Part shown: positions 31,297 through 38,560 of the stretch, one piece after another
Layout: the number at the start of each line of letters is the position of its first letter
Numbering within the stretch: the stretch's first letter is position 1
NCBI GenBank assembly: GCA_949752745.1
Contig: OX457024.1
Location: forward strand, 47,930,490 to 47,994,489
Source: Protula sp. h YS-2021
Lineage: Eukaryota > Annelida > Polychaeta > Sabellida > Serpulidae
DNA length: 64,000 nt
Direction: 5' to 3'
Notes under the pieces: generated by a model
What the model was told of the DNA's origin: nothing
Database searches by the model: none
The model's input: only the letters and a program-made list of their open reading frames with translations
Position numbers and translations under genes: made by a program

Positions 31297-31518
31297 CTAA
31301 ATGGTATAGGTGCGTTGACGTTGTCTATATACTTCACGATAGCGCGCGCCATTCGACCAAGTATGCAAATGGTCTTTTACATCATGATGATGATCTAGAT
31401 GATCTATGACTTCTCCTTCACAACAAGCAATTGTACATCTGATCTTCACAGGAATAGTTGATTTATCTTCCTCACAACAACAACATAGCTCTTTCAGCCA
31501 TGTTAAAAATTTTCCCAT
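31297..31518 (-). CDS. Small protein with myristoylation and palmitoylation signature
   Basis: 73 residues from ATG 31518, overlapping the end of the next gene upstream by 16 bp. It begins MGKFLTWLKELCCCCEED: Gly2 with Thr6 fits the N-myristoyltransferase pattern MGxxx(S/T), and four consecutive cysteines right after are prime palmitoylation sites. A CCEGEV and an HHHDVKDHLHTW stretch follow. Nothing else is recognisable. Sited among virion genes, it could be a membrane-tethered assembly or entry factor (inference). Confidence 0.65.
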   Translation of the reverse strand: MGKFLTWLKELCCCCEEDKSTIPVKIRCTIACCEGEVIDHLDHHHDVKDHLHTWSNGARYREVYRQRQRTYTI

Positions 31519-32081
31519 CCTTCAGGAAACCGTCTTTGTTGACGTTGTTTCATTTCTGTTGTAATGTCGTCACGAGTGGTCTTTTTACTAAACATTGTTT
31601 TTGGAATATTAGCATCAACAATTTCCTGGATAAACGGATGCCAGCCATGTGGTGGTATGGCTCGTTCTTTTCTTCTTGTCGCCATTAATGCTTCTTTCAT
31701 CAAATCAACCATGTTGGAATTTGCTATAATATCGCCCGTTTTCAACACAAGTTCATTCTTCTCTGACCATGTCGTACCATATTTCTTCAGTTCTGCTAAA
31801 AGTTGTGTTACTTTTCCATGATAGATAGGTTGAAAATGACTTAAAAATAACTTTTCTGGCTTTTCAGGTGGTGATGATGATGAGGGCTTTTGCTGCCTAG
31901 ACTGACTTGTTCGTAAATGACGGCCAAGAAGTTGAGACATTTCAATAACCTTTTCACGCGTTCGCTTCCCACGTAAAAGTTTATTCACTTTCGTTTTGAT
32001 TTCACCATCTTTACCCTTCTTTTCTAGCAACATTTTATATTCATATTCAGGAATGAGGACCATTTTCATCGTATGTTTCAT
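31503..32081 (-). CDS. Conserved Maverick protein, unknown function (192 aa)
   Basis: ATG 32081 overlaps the preceding stop as ATGA. The N-terminus MVLIPEYEYKMLLEKK leads a basic helical region, then a Ser/Pro linker (about 60-75), then a C-terminal domain (about 80-170) with LLAELKKYG, NSNMVDLMKEAL and PPHGWHPFIQEIVDANIP. I recall this layout as recurrent in Mavericks but cannot attach a function. Position between ATPase and capsid genes suggests a virion or packaging role. Confidence 0.75.
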   Translation of the reverse strand: MKHTMKMVLIPEYEYKMLLEKKGKDGEIKTKVNKLLRGKRTREKVIEMSQLLGRHLRTSQSRQQKPSSSSPPEKPEKLFLSHFQPIYHGKVTQLLAELKKYGTTWSEKNELVLKTGDIIANSNMVDLMKEALMATRRKERAIPPHGWHPFIQEIVDANIPKTMFSKKTTRDDITTEMKQRQQRRFPEGWENF

Positions 32082-32404
32082 TTTAGCAGTAGTTTGGCTA
32101 ACAAGGGCAATGCCAATCTAGCAATAACTCCAATGAATCCTCCTTTCTGATTAATCAACTTCTTTTTTCGTCGAAGGGATATCTTCTTATCTGCTAGAGT
32201 ACGTAGCGTATGACGTTCACGTTTAAATTCCTTAAACCGTTTTGAGCTTAAGGGTAAATGTCCTTGCAATATATTCAAACAAATTTCAAACAAGCTTGTT
32301 AATTCCTCCTTTGTAGCTTGCTGTAGCAAGGATTTACGTCGTTTAGGCCCACTGCGTGCAAGCAAATGAAGAAACGGCTGGTTCGCTCGAATACGTTTAG
32401 ACAT
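32078..32404 (-). CDS. Conserved Maverick protein with GG cleavage site and C-terminal hydrophobic helix (108 aa)
   Basis: ATG 32404 overlaps the ATPase end by 8 bp. The text follows a widespread Maverick pattern: FLHLLARSGPKRRKSLLQQA, then EELTSLFEICLNILQGHLPLS, then LRTLADKKISLRRKKKLINQ. The tail has QKGG|F, which fits the adenain consensus, followed by IGVIARLALPLLAKLLLK, a short hydrophobic cationic helix. Cleavage would free an 18-20-residue membrane-active-looking peptide (inference). Confidence 0.75.
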   Translation of the reverse strand: MSKRIRANQPFLHLLARSGPKRRKSLLQQATKEELTSLFEICLNILQGHLPLSSKRFKEFKRERHTLRTLADKKISLRRKKKLINQKGGFIGVIARLALPLLAKLLLK

Positions 32405-33056
32405 CTTGACTGCGAATGGTTAAATGACTTGGTTCTTGTTCATACACTGCTTTATCAATATATACATAATGTGTATCTTTTGGTAAAATGCCTGTACGAA
32501 TACGTAGTTGATCATTTGTCTTTGGTTTTAAATCAATGAATAAATAACCATGAGGTTTGCTAGTAGCATCTTGATAGGCTTCTATGAGAAATTGAGATCT
32601 TCTAGGATAAATTTGCCGCGCCAATGTACTAATTTGTTGACTGTCTCTCGGATTTTTAAACAGAATGATATAATGTGTATTCAAACTAATATTTCGCATC
32701 TCTTTCCCATGATGGAATAAATTATGCACAATAAAAATAATGCTTAGATTTTGATGACTGCTGCCAACACTAAAGAGACGTGTCATACGCTCATCACTAT
32801 GGCATTTCGTCATTAAGTCATCAATGATAAGTAAGTTTGGTTTCTTCGGGTTAAAACGCTCTTCAATGTCATCTGGAATGCCTTGGTAAAATTCCACGCC
32901 TTTCATTCCCTTGTACAAAGGCTGATCTGCTGCATAGAGCCATAAAATGCTTTTTGGAGAGGGTTGAATCAACTTTTGTTCTAGAATTTCCTTCACCAGA
33001 GACGTTTTGCCACTGCCTGTAGGTCCAGAGACTAAACATGTAAATGGATGCTTCAT
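32397..33056 (-). CDS. ATP: FtsK/HerA (A32-like) genome-packaging ATPase
   Basis: The frame reads from TTG 33083, but the natural start is ATG 33056, which overlaps the integrase stop as ATGA; 219 residues. Walker A is SGPTGSGKTSL at about residue 10-20 and Walker B is NLLIIDDLM near 80-90. A downstream SSHQNLSIIFIVHNLF matches the sensor region of poxvirus A32-type packaging ATPases. It would pump element DNA into capsids. Confidence 0.93.
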   Translation of the reverse strand: MKHPFTCLVSGPTGSGKTSLVKEILEQKLIQPSPKSILWLYAADQPLYKGMKGVEFYQGIPDDIEERFNPKKPNLLIIDDLMTKCHSDERMTRLFSVGSSHQNLSIIFIVHNLFHHGKEMRNISLNTHYIILFKNPRDSQQISTLARQIYPRRSQFLIEAYQDATSKPHGYLFIDLKPKTNDQLRIRTGILPKDTHYVYIDKAVYEQEPSHLTIRSQDV

Positions 33057-34159
33057 TGTTGAATGTCTGTTTCTTTCACCCAACTGTTAAACTTGTTTGG
33101 CCAACCTAACCACTTGACAAATAATTCTTTCACACCTCCTCCTCGTCTTTTACGTGTTTTCAAGACTTTTTCAATTCTATAAATAGATTCAATATCTTTG
33201 GTCACTTTCTGCAGTTCTTCTTCATAGAAATGACCATCAATATCTTCGTCTAAAAAGTCTTTCACACGATATAAATGTATTCCTTGCTTCTTACAACGAT
33301 GTGTGACAATGAAGACTTCTTGCGTCCATTTGATGTGATAATCCCGTTGAAACACATATTTAATGTGAGAAATGCGAACATGATCACCAATGTTAAATTT
33401 GTACTTCTTCTTCTTCTTCGGTTTCAATTTCAGTTTGTCAACATACATATACTTCCACACTTTTGATTCGTTGTCTTTACGAATCTCGGCTGGAGCATAT
33501 TTATTAGGAAGAGAACCATGAGGTCTATGGTTGTAATTGTACACCAAGTCTGGAAGAATGTCTAAGTAACGGTAAGTTTGATTATGTAGAAAATACCGAT
33601 ACATCATTCCCTTCAGAGTACGAATGACTCTTTCAGCAAAGTTGGCTTTGGTTTCATTCTTTGTGGTATAAGCATGAATGCCTTCTTTCTTCAAAAATGC
33701 TTTTACCCATCTGTTTTTAAATTCTGTTCCTTTATCAGACCTTAGAGTTCGCGGTCTTCGTCGTGTGTCATGAAAAATCTTTTGGAAAGCTTGTATGACG
33801 CTGGTATGTGATTTATTAGGTATTGGCTGTACCCAGACATATTTGGAAAACACATCAATGACAATGAGTAAAAAGCGTATGTCATCATTATAGGGAGCTA
33901 TGTTTCCCATATCAGCCAAATCAATATCCCACATGTCATCAATACCACGTGTAATGACACGTTGTCTTTTGAACCTGTATTTGACAGGTTGGAGTAAACT
34001 AAAAGCATCTTGATCCTGCAACCATTTCTTCACTTGTGACTGTGTGACTGGTTGATTATGTTTTCGTAAGATGTGATACAGTTTGTAAGGACCAGCAAAT
34101 GCTCCAGGCTGTCCAGGTTTGAAGTAAATATCAGTCAAGTAGTCTTTCCACGTCGACAT
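33053..34159 (-). CDS. INT: Retroviral-like integrase with chromodomain
   Basis: The TTG at 34216 lies at the promoter; the first ATG is 34159, giving 368 residues. The Polinton N-terminal text is present (YFKPGQPGAFAGPYKLYHIL, VKKWLQDQDAF). The catalytic core shows MWDIDLADM (first Asp), LRSDKGTEF (second Asp) and FAERVIRTLKG (Glu, 33 residues later by my count). The C-terminus is a chromodomain: YRIEKVLKTR...LFVKWLGWPNKFNSWV, which may steer insertion to modified histones. All three acids are intact. It is the first gene of the leftward late-type block. Confidence 0.95.
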   Translation of the reverse strand: MSTWKDYLTDIYFKPGQPGAFAGPYKLYHILRKHNQPVTQSQVKKWLQDQDAFSLLQPVKYRFKRQRVITRGIDDMWDIDLADMGNIAPYNDDIRFLLIVIDVFSKYVWVQPIPNKSHTSVIQAFQKIFHDTRRRPRTLRSDKGTEFKNRWVKAFLKKEGIHAYTTKNETKANFAERVIRTLKGMMYRYFLHNQTYRYLDILPDLVYNYNHRPHGSLPNKYAPAEIRKDNESKVWKYMYVDKLKLKPKKKKKYKFNIGDHVRISHIKYVFQRDYHIKWTQEVFIVTHRCKKQGIHLYRVKDFLDEDIDGHFYEEELQKVTKDIESIYRIEKVLKTRKRRGGGVKELFVKWLGWPNKFNSWVKETDIQQ

Positions 34160-34202
34160 GGTCACACCGAATGAAAACCACCTTCTCAACAGAACAGCTT
34201 TT

Positions 34203-34210
34203 ATTTTATA
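34203..34210 (-). promoter_or_regulatory. TATA box of the integrase-to-protease block
   Basis: TATAAAAT on the minus strand, 44 bp before the integrase ATG. It is the only convincing TATA before nine closely packed genes, so it may drive them as one transcript. Confidence 0.55.
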
Positions 34211-34264
34211 ACTCAACCAACATCACTTAACTAACATGCATTTATAACTTAACTAACAAGTTTT

Positions 34265-34597
34265 TTACAAATCAAGTATAGATACAATGGTATGAATCAC
34301 TGGAGACCATTGGTCTTCAATGAACACTAACCAATGACTGAGTTCATCCAATGTAATAGCATCTACACCATATTTCTCACAACGTTGATTTGCATTCTCT
34401 AACACTTTATCTAAATGCATGTAATATTTAGCTTCATTCCAATATGTATAAACAGATGCAAAATGACAAGTATGTTCTTGACACTCTTCATGTTGACAAG
34501 CAGGACAGACTAAATATGCAAACTTTTTTACAGCGGATAACATTTCTTCACAATAAGCTTTTTGCACAATATATTGTCTCAGTGTCATGTCCGCCAT
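34265..34597 (-). CDS. Small helical protein with Cys/His cluster (110 aa)
   Basis: The first codon of the open frame (34615) is TTG; ATG 34597 gives 110 residues (MADMTLRQYIVQ). The centre has CPACQHEECQEHTC, able to bind zinc. The rest is helix-like (YTYWNEAKYYMHLDKVLENANQRCEKYG). It shows a weak common pattern with the proteins at 35152 and 37142 (aromatic-acidic N-terminus, central Trp, later Cys and acidic end). No function is assigned. Confidence 0.6.
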   Translation of the reverse strand: MADMTLRQYIVQKAYCEEMLSAVKKFAYLVCPACQHEECQEHTCHFASVYTYWNEAKYYMHLDKVLENANQRCEKYGVDAITLDELSHWLVFIEDQWSPVIHTIVSILDL

Positions 34598-34698
34598 TGT
34601 GCAGTCTTGAATCAATGCAACACAAGTTAAACATACTTCAAATTTACATGTTCACACGTCTGCACACCATGACGGTTGGCAAGCAAATGAAAAAGTCT

Positions 34699-35136
34699 CT
34701 AACCCTCACACAACAGTTCTAACAACTTTCCCATAATATTCTGACCAGGATATCCAGATGACACTTGTTTCACACCAGCTCCCCACCAATGATCATACGT
34801 TGCTTCAACTAAAGTTTTGTCTTTACATTCTTTCAACTTGTTGCGAAACAATACACACTGATCCAGTTTGACTTGTAAAACATCTTGCATTTTGCTTCTC
34901 TTCACTGTATGCCATAAAGGACATGGCTTTATCACTTTAGCAATACGTTTTGCTTCATATCCATTTCTACATGAAGCAATGGCTGAAGCAATATCTGGAG
35001 GGTGATGAAACACTGCTTTCTCATATTGATACAAAGCTTCACTTGAGTTGAACACATGTCCATACTTTTCAAGTCGTGTTGGAAACATGTTTGAAAGAAC
35101 GTCCTTATGACTGCTGAATAGTACAAGATTCTTCAT
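34699..35136 (-). CDS. NADAR-domain protein (N-glycosidase family, YbiA/DUF1768)
   Basis: 145 residues from ATG 35136, essentially a single NADAR domain. Visible signatures are LSNMFPTRLEKYGHVF, SSEALYQYEKAVF (residues 31-43), GYEAKRIAKVI, W and KM..VL..K, ELVEAT-type LVEATYDHWWGAG, and the C-terminal PGQNIMGKLLELL matching G.N.LG.LLM. Family members act on N-glycosidic bonds, including riboflavin intermediates in plants and bacteria and, in other members, removal of ADP-ribose from guanine in DNA. The Glu of SSE and the GAG/GQN positions are retained. A TATA-like TATTAAAAG lies 54 bp upstream. Substrate unknown; a role countering host DNA ADP-ribosylation is a hypothesis. Confidence 0.88.
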   Translation of the reverse strand: MKNLVLFSSHKDVLSNMFPTRLEKYGHVFNSSEALYQYEKAVFHHPPDIASAIASCRNGYEAKRIAKVIKPCPLWHTVKRSKMQDVLQVKLDQCVLFRNKLKECKDKTLVEATYDHWWGAGVKQVSSGYPGQNIMGKLLELLCEG

Positions 35137-35151
35137 GTTGACTTTGCTTCT

Positions 35152-35661
35152 TTATTCTGACATGTCGGTTTCTTCCTGTAATAAAATATCTTTTAATATA
35201 TTTGCTGCCTCTTCTATCATATTCTTTCTTTGTTTACGTTGAAACCACTCACATAAAACTAAATTTGCTAGTAAAAAAAACATGGTTATGTCTTTGAGAA
35301 ACCATTCACTATGTTGTCATAAACATGTTTAAAAAAGGTTTTTATAACTTACCTGATAAAGCTGCTCGGTTTCCTCTTCTTCTTTACAACAATCTCTCAA
35401 ATGATCAACCACGGTGAAATATACTTCCACATCAGTGCGAGCAGAATAAAGTGCAGAATCAAAGTCAAAGTCAGGATCTTCTTCTATTCCAGTTTTATGA
35501 CATTCTCCAAGAAATCTTGAATGCAGTTCAATCACATCAAGACTATGATGTACAACATCCCAAAAAGCATCCAAATGATAAAGTTGATAGTCTGGAGTGC
35601 CACAGCAAGCAAGTTTAGCAATCATCAAGTCAATATAAGCATTTTTAAAACATGCGTCCAT
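35152..35661 (-). CDS. Small acidic protein with one predicted intron
   Basis: Exon 1 runs 35661-35353 from ATG (MDACFKNAYIDL). The unspliced frame stops at 35329, but a strong donor CAG|GTAAGT lies at 35353/35352. The acceptor ATTACAG|G is at 35176/35175. Joining them is phase 0 and adds seven residues before TAA at 35152-35154; the intron is 177 bp. The protein is about 110 aa, helical, with FLGECHKTG, DPDFDFDSA and an acidic tail. It resembles the 37142 gene in spacing of FK..Y.D, KL, W..V, FL.EC and D.D.A. The next gene's TATA-like word lies in the intron. Confidence 0.6.
35190..35198 (-). promoter_or_regulatory. TATA-like box of the NADAR gene
   Basis: TATTAAAAG on the minus strand, 54 bp before the NADAR ATG, inside the predicted intron of the preceding gene. 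Confidence 0.4.
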
Positions 35662-35685
35662 CTTGTTTCAGTGTCTTGTGGGCTT

Positions 35686-36309
35686 TTACTTTGCTTCACT
35701 GACTTTAAGTACTCCACACTTGCCGCAGAAGTTGCTTGGTTCACACAACTTGCAATTATACTTGTGGCAGTGGCAATGATAATCCTCCACATATCCACAA
35801 GCACCGCAATAGTCACAGGTAAGTCCAAGTTGATTTTGTACGTTCATGTTCTCCAACTGAACTTCAGCCAGCCTTTTCTTGGATAGCTTTGACACCTTCA
35901 TCCGACCATCCTTTCGCAGCTTGATAGGATTTATGGTATGACATTCCGTACATGGTAACAAGACTGAGTTAATGTTATCCATCTCCTGAAGCAATGTCTC
36001 CCATTCACCATCATCCATGTTGATGTACTTCGTATATCCTTGCCCGTGAAGTAGTGTTGTATGTGCAAAAGTTATATAGCGCTTACCCAAGATTGGAATG
36101 ACTTCCAGCCACTTCGTTTGTGTTAAGTATACTTTGAAGCCAATGGTGTATAAATTTCTAAATTTCTCACATATACACTTCCACGAACATGGTGATAAAG
36201 CAACCCAATGCCCTCCACGTTTGATTCGTAGAAATTGTCCAAATTTTCCATGCTGCACAGTAATGGTTACGTTTTCACTAATTTTAAAGCTGCTTGTCTT
36301 CTTCTCCAT
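35686..36309 (-). CDS. Double PC4-like domain plus Cys/His zinc cluster, copy 2
   Basis: 207 residues from ATG 36309. Two PC4-like units are seen: VTITVQHGKFGQFLRIKRGG then WVALSPCSWKCICEKFRNL, and WLEVIPILGKRYITFAHT then YINMDDGEWETLLQEMDNI. A basic linker (KLSKKRLAEVQ) leads to a dense cluster CDYCGACGYVEDYHCHCH, KYNCKLC, FCGKCG, able to hold two or three zinc ions. TATATAG lies at 36348-36354. It is tandem to copy 1 (36424). The C-terminal third is nearly identical to copy 1 at DNA level while the N-terminal half has diverged. Likely nucleic-acid binding. Confidence 0.75.
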   Translation of the reverse strand: MEKKTSSFKISENVTITVQHGKFGQFLRIKRGGHWVALSPCSWKCICEKFRNLYTIGFKVYLTQTKWLEVIPILGKRYITFAHTTLLHGQGYTKYINMDDGEWETLLQEMDNINSVLLPCTECHTINPIKLRKDGRMKVSKLSKKRLAEVQLENMNVQNQLGLTCDYCGACGYVEDYHCHCHKYNCKLCEPSNFCGKCGVLKVSEAK

Positions 36310-36347
36310 GGTTACACAATGATAACTTCACTACCTTTTATGTCCAA

Positions 36348-36354
36348 CTATATA
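36348..36354 (-). promoter_or_regulatory. TATA box of PC4/zinc copy 2
   Basis: TATATAG on the minus strand in GGGTATATAGTTGG, the counterpart of GGGTATAAAAGGG before copy 1, about 40 bp before the ATG. Confidence 0.45.
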
Positions 36355-36423
36355 CCCAAACATTTTGCAAAGTTTTGAATTCACTTCAACTCATCCATCG
36401 TGAAATCGAGTAAGTTCTGACTT

Positions 36424-37071
36424 CTACTTTGCTTCACAGACTTTAAGTACTCCACACTTGCCGCAGAAGTTGTTTGGTTCACACAACTTGCAATTATACT
36501 TGTGGCAGTGGCACTGATAATCCTCCATATATCCACAAGCACCGCAATAGTCACAGGTAAGTCCAAGTTGATTTTGTACGTTCATGTTCTCCAACTGAAC
36601 TTCAGCCAGCCTTTTCTTGGATAGCTTTGACAACTTCATCCGACCATCCTTTTGCAGCTTGATGATCGTTTTCTTGTCATGACATTCCTCACATGGTGAT
36701 AGGGTTGAGTTGATGTTGTCCATCTCCTGAAGCAGTGTCTCCCATTCACCATCATTCATGTTGATGTGATGTGTGTATTCTTTCCCTTCAAACCGTGACG
36801 TGCGCACAAAACTCACATAACGCATATCCAAGTATGAAATGACTTCAAGCCACTTCGTTTGCGTTAAGTACAGTTTGAAGCCAATGTCGCGTAAATTTTT
36901 CAAGCTTTGGCATACAATCTTCCACAAAGATGGTGAATAAGCACACCATCTCTCTCCACGTGTGATGCGTAGAAATGGCCCATATTCTCCATGCTCCACA
37001 GTAATGGTTAAGTTAGCACTAATTTTAAAGCTGCTGCTGCGCTGCGTTGCGTTGCTTGTCTTGTTCTCCAT
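36424..37071 (-). CDS. Double PC4-like domain plus Cys/His zinc cluster, copy 1
   Basis: The open frame begins at a TTG inside the TATA region (37161); ATG 37071 (GCCATGG, good context) gives 215 residues. Domain order as in copy 2: FKISANLTITVEHGEYGPFL...YSPSLWKIVCQSLKNL, then WLEVISYLDMRYVSFVRT...INMNDGEWETLLQEMDNI, CEECH, then CDYCGACGY...CHCH...CKLC...CGKCG. The promoter carries TATAAAAG and a MARE-like site. It is one product of a tandem duplication that also copied the end of the upstream gene. Confidence 0.77.
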   Translation of the reverse strand: MENKTSNATQRSSSFKISANLTITVEHGEYGPFLRITRGERWCAYSPSLWKIVCQSLKNLRDIGFKLYLTQTKWLEVISYLDMRYVSFVRTSRFEGKEYTHHINMNDGEWETLLQEMDNINSTLSPCEECHDKKTIIKLQKDGRMKLSKLSKKRLAEVQLENMNVQNQLGLTCDYCGACGYMEDYQCHCHKYNCKLCEPNNFCGKCGVLKVCEAK

Positions 37072-37141
37072 GGCTGCTACAATGTACTGATGATGCACTC
37101 CCTCCAACTGTCTGCTGAGAAATGACTTCACTCTGCTGAGT

Positions 37142-37585
37142 TCACTCCCTTTTATACCCAACTGTTTGCTGAGTCAGCTTTCTTTTCAAAGAAAGTTTTG
37201 AATTCACTTCAACTCGTCCATGGTTGAATCGGACAAGCTCTGATACATTCGTCTTCAATGGAACATCATCATCATAATGTAAAATGATTCTTGCAGCCAC
37301 ATCTAACATGAGCTCAACTGCCCAAATTGTATTCACGTTGATAAATGCTAAATCAATGTCATAAGTTAACGGTAAATGTAGATCTTCACATTCACGTAGA
37401 AACGAGCGGATGAAACGATCTCTTGGAATGGTCTTTCCAACAGCTTCCCAATGCTGATGTAAGTTCTTCACTTGCAGCATCCAATCCGATTCAAAAGCAG
37501 GAAGCTTTGAAAACACATAGTCAGCATAATTCACTTTGAAGACGTCATCCATAGTCATACATCTGTGAAAAAGTAAGGCCGACAT
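37142..37585 (-). CDS. Small helical protein, first gene of the right arm
   Basis: The frame is open from an ATG at 37663, but that ATG lies only 13 bp after the TATA box and is probably untranscribed. The next Met at 37585 (MSALLFHRCMTMDDVF) gives 147 residues. The protein looks helical: VFKVNYADYVFSKLPAF, LHQHWEAVGK, FLRECEDLHL, DIDLAF. It shares spacing of FK..Y.D, KL, W..V, FL.EC and D.D.A with the 35152 gene, so the two may be paralogues. The last 19 codons run through the promoter of the next gene. No function recognised. Confidence 0.6.
   Translation of the reverse strand: MSALLFHRCMTMDDVFKVNYADYVFSKLPAFESDWMLQVKNLHQHWEAVGKTIPRDRFIRSFLRECEDLHLPLTYDIDLAFINVNTIWAVELMLDVAARIILHYDDDVPLKTNVSELVRFNHGRVEVNSKLSLKRKLTQQTVGYKRE
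37149..37178 (-). promoter_or_regulatory. Promoter of PC4/zinc copy 1 inside the preceding gene
   Basis: TATAAAAG at 37149-37156 and TGCTGAGTCAGC at 37167-37178 (12 of 13 bases of the Maf palindrome). Both lie within the last codons of the 37142 gene. Confidence 0.65.
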
Positions 37586-37631
37586 TGTCAAGACTTTTCT
37601 CGTCACACAATATCCACTTGTTGACTTGTTG

Positions 37632-37879
37632 ACAGAATGTATTACTAGTTGACTAGTTGACATGTTTCACTCATGCTTTTATACTACTTCCATGTAATCA
37701 AAATATGGTGTGTAACTTTGTTAAAAAATTGCTGACTCAGCAGAATTTTACTTGTGTATATGAATGTCTCACTTACAGTTGTCGAGTTGTACAGCTGCAC
37801 TGCTACACAGCAGAGACATCTAGCGGTGAAGTTAACTGACGGTGAAGTTAAATGGTCTGCCAAATGGTATTCATCCGCG
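37632..37879. repeat. Internal (second) inverted repeat, right arm
   Basis: Inverted copy of 22430-22656. It includes an extra short duplication of TTAACTTCACCG and a better TATA box (TATAAAAGCATGAG on the minus strand). Confidence 0.92.
37676..37742 (-). promoter_or_regulatory. Right-arm promoter: T-MARE plus TATA
   Basis: The perfect TGCTGAGTCAGCA palindrome is at 37730-37742 and TATAAAAG at 37676-37683 (minus strand), inside the internal inverted repeat. Confidence 0.7.
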
Positions 37880-38039
37880 AAGAAGCACTGTAATGGCGGT
37901 AAAAATGCATACAGCCAGCTGCGCAAATAGCCTATGACTACTTTATAACAAAACTTTACATAAAACTGAATCAAATGGTGAAATTTTCATATAAATCGAC
38001 CAAGTATAACGAAAGGTATTGTTTTACAAAGTTTCAATT

Positions 38040-38360
38040 AAGCAAATAACCAAAGTTTGTTTACAAAGTTTGTTTACAAATTTTGTTTATAAAGTTTGTT
38101 TATAAAGTTTGTTTACAAATTTTATTTATAAAGTTTGTTTACAAAGTTTGTTTACAAAGTTTGTTTACAAAGTTTGTTTACAAATTTTGTTTATAAAGTT
38201 TATTTACAAAGTTTGTTTACAAAGTTTGTTTACAAAGTTTGTTTACAAAGTTTATTTATAAAGTTTGTTTATAAAGTTTGTTTACACAGTTTGTTTACAA
38301 AGTTTCAATTATGCAAATAACTAAAGTTTGTTTACAAAGTTCACTTTTTATTTATAAAGT
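38040..38360. repeat. 16-bp tandem repeat AAAGTTTGTTTACAA
   Basis: About 20 units, many with TGTTTAC, the forkhead core; others have TGTTTAT or TATTTAC. It lies between the right-arm promoter and the right TIR. The ORFs across it are artefacts. Confidence 0.9.
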
Positions 38361-38560
38361 TTCAATAAACACTTACCGAAATAGTTGTCACTGGATGCCA
38401 TCCCTTGATCTGATGTGATCCAATTGTAGTTCTACAACTTGTACTTCCTTGCTCCACTCACCGAAATGACTGTCACTGCTGTATGCTCATCCCTTATATA
38501 CCCCTCTGATGGAACTGAAGCTGACTTGACAGAATGTTGCTCGCCTAGGGGGGGGGGGGG

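Noticed and set aside
37586..37663. N-terminal extension of the first right-arm gene
   Set aside because: Its ATG is only 13 bp from the TATA box and would lie upstream of the expected transcript start.
38135..38320. 61-aa repetitive ORF
   Set aside because: Pure product of the 16-bp TTTGTTTACAAAG repeat.
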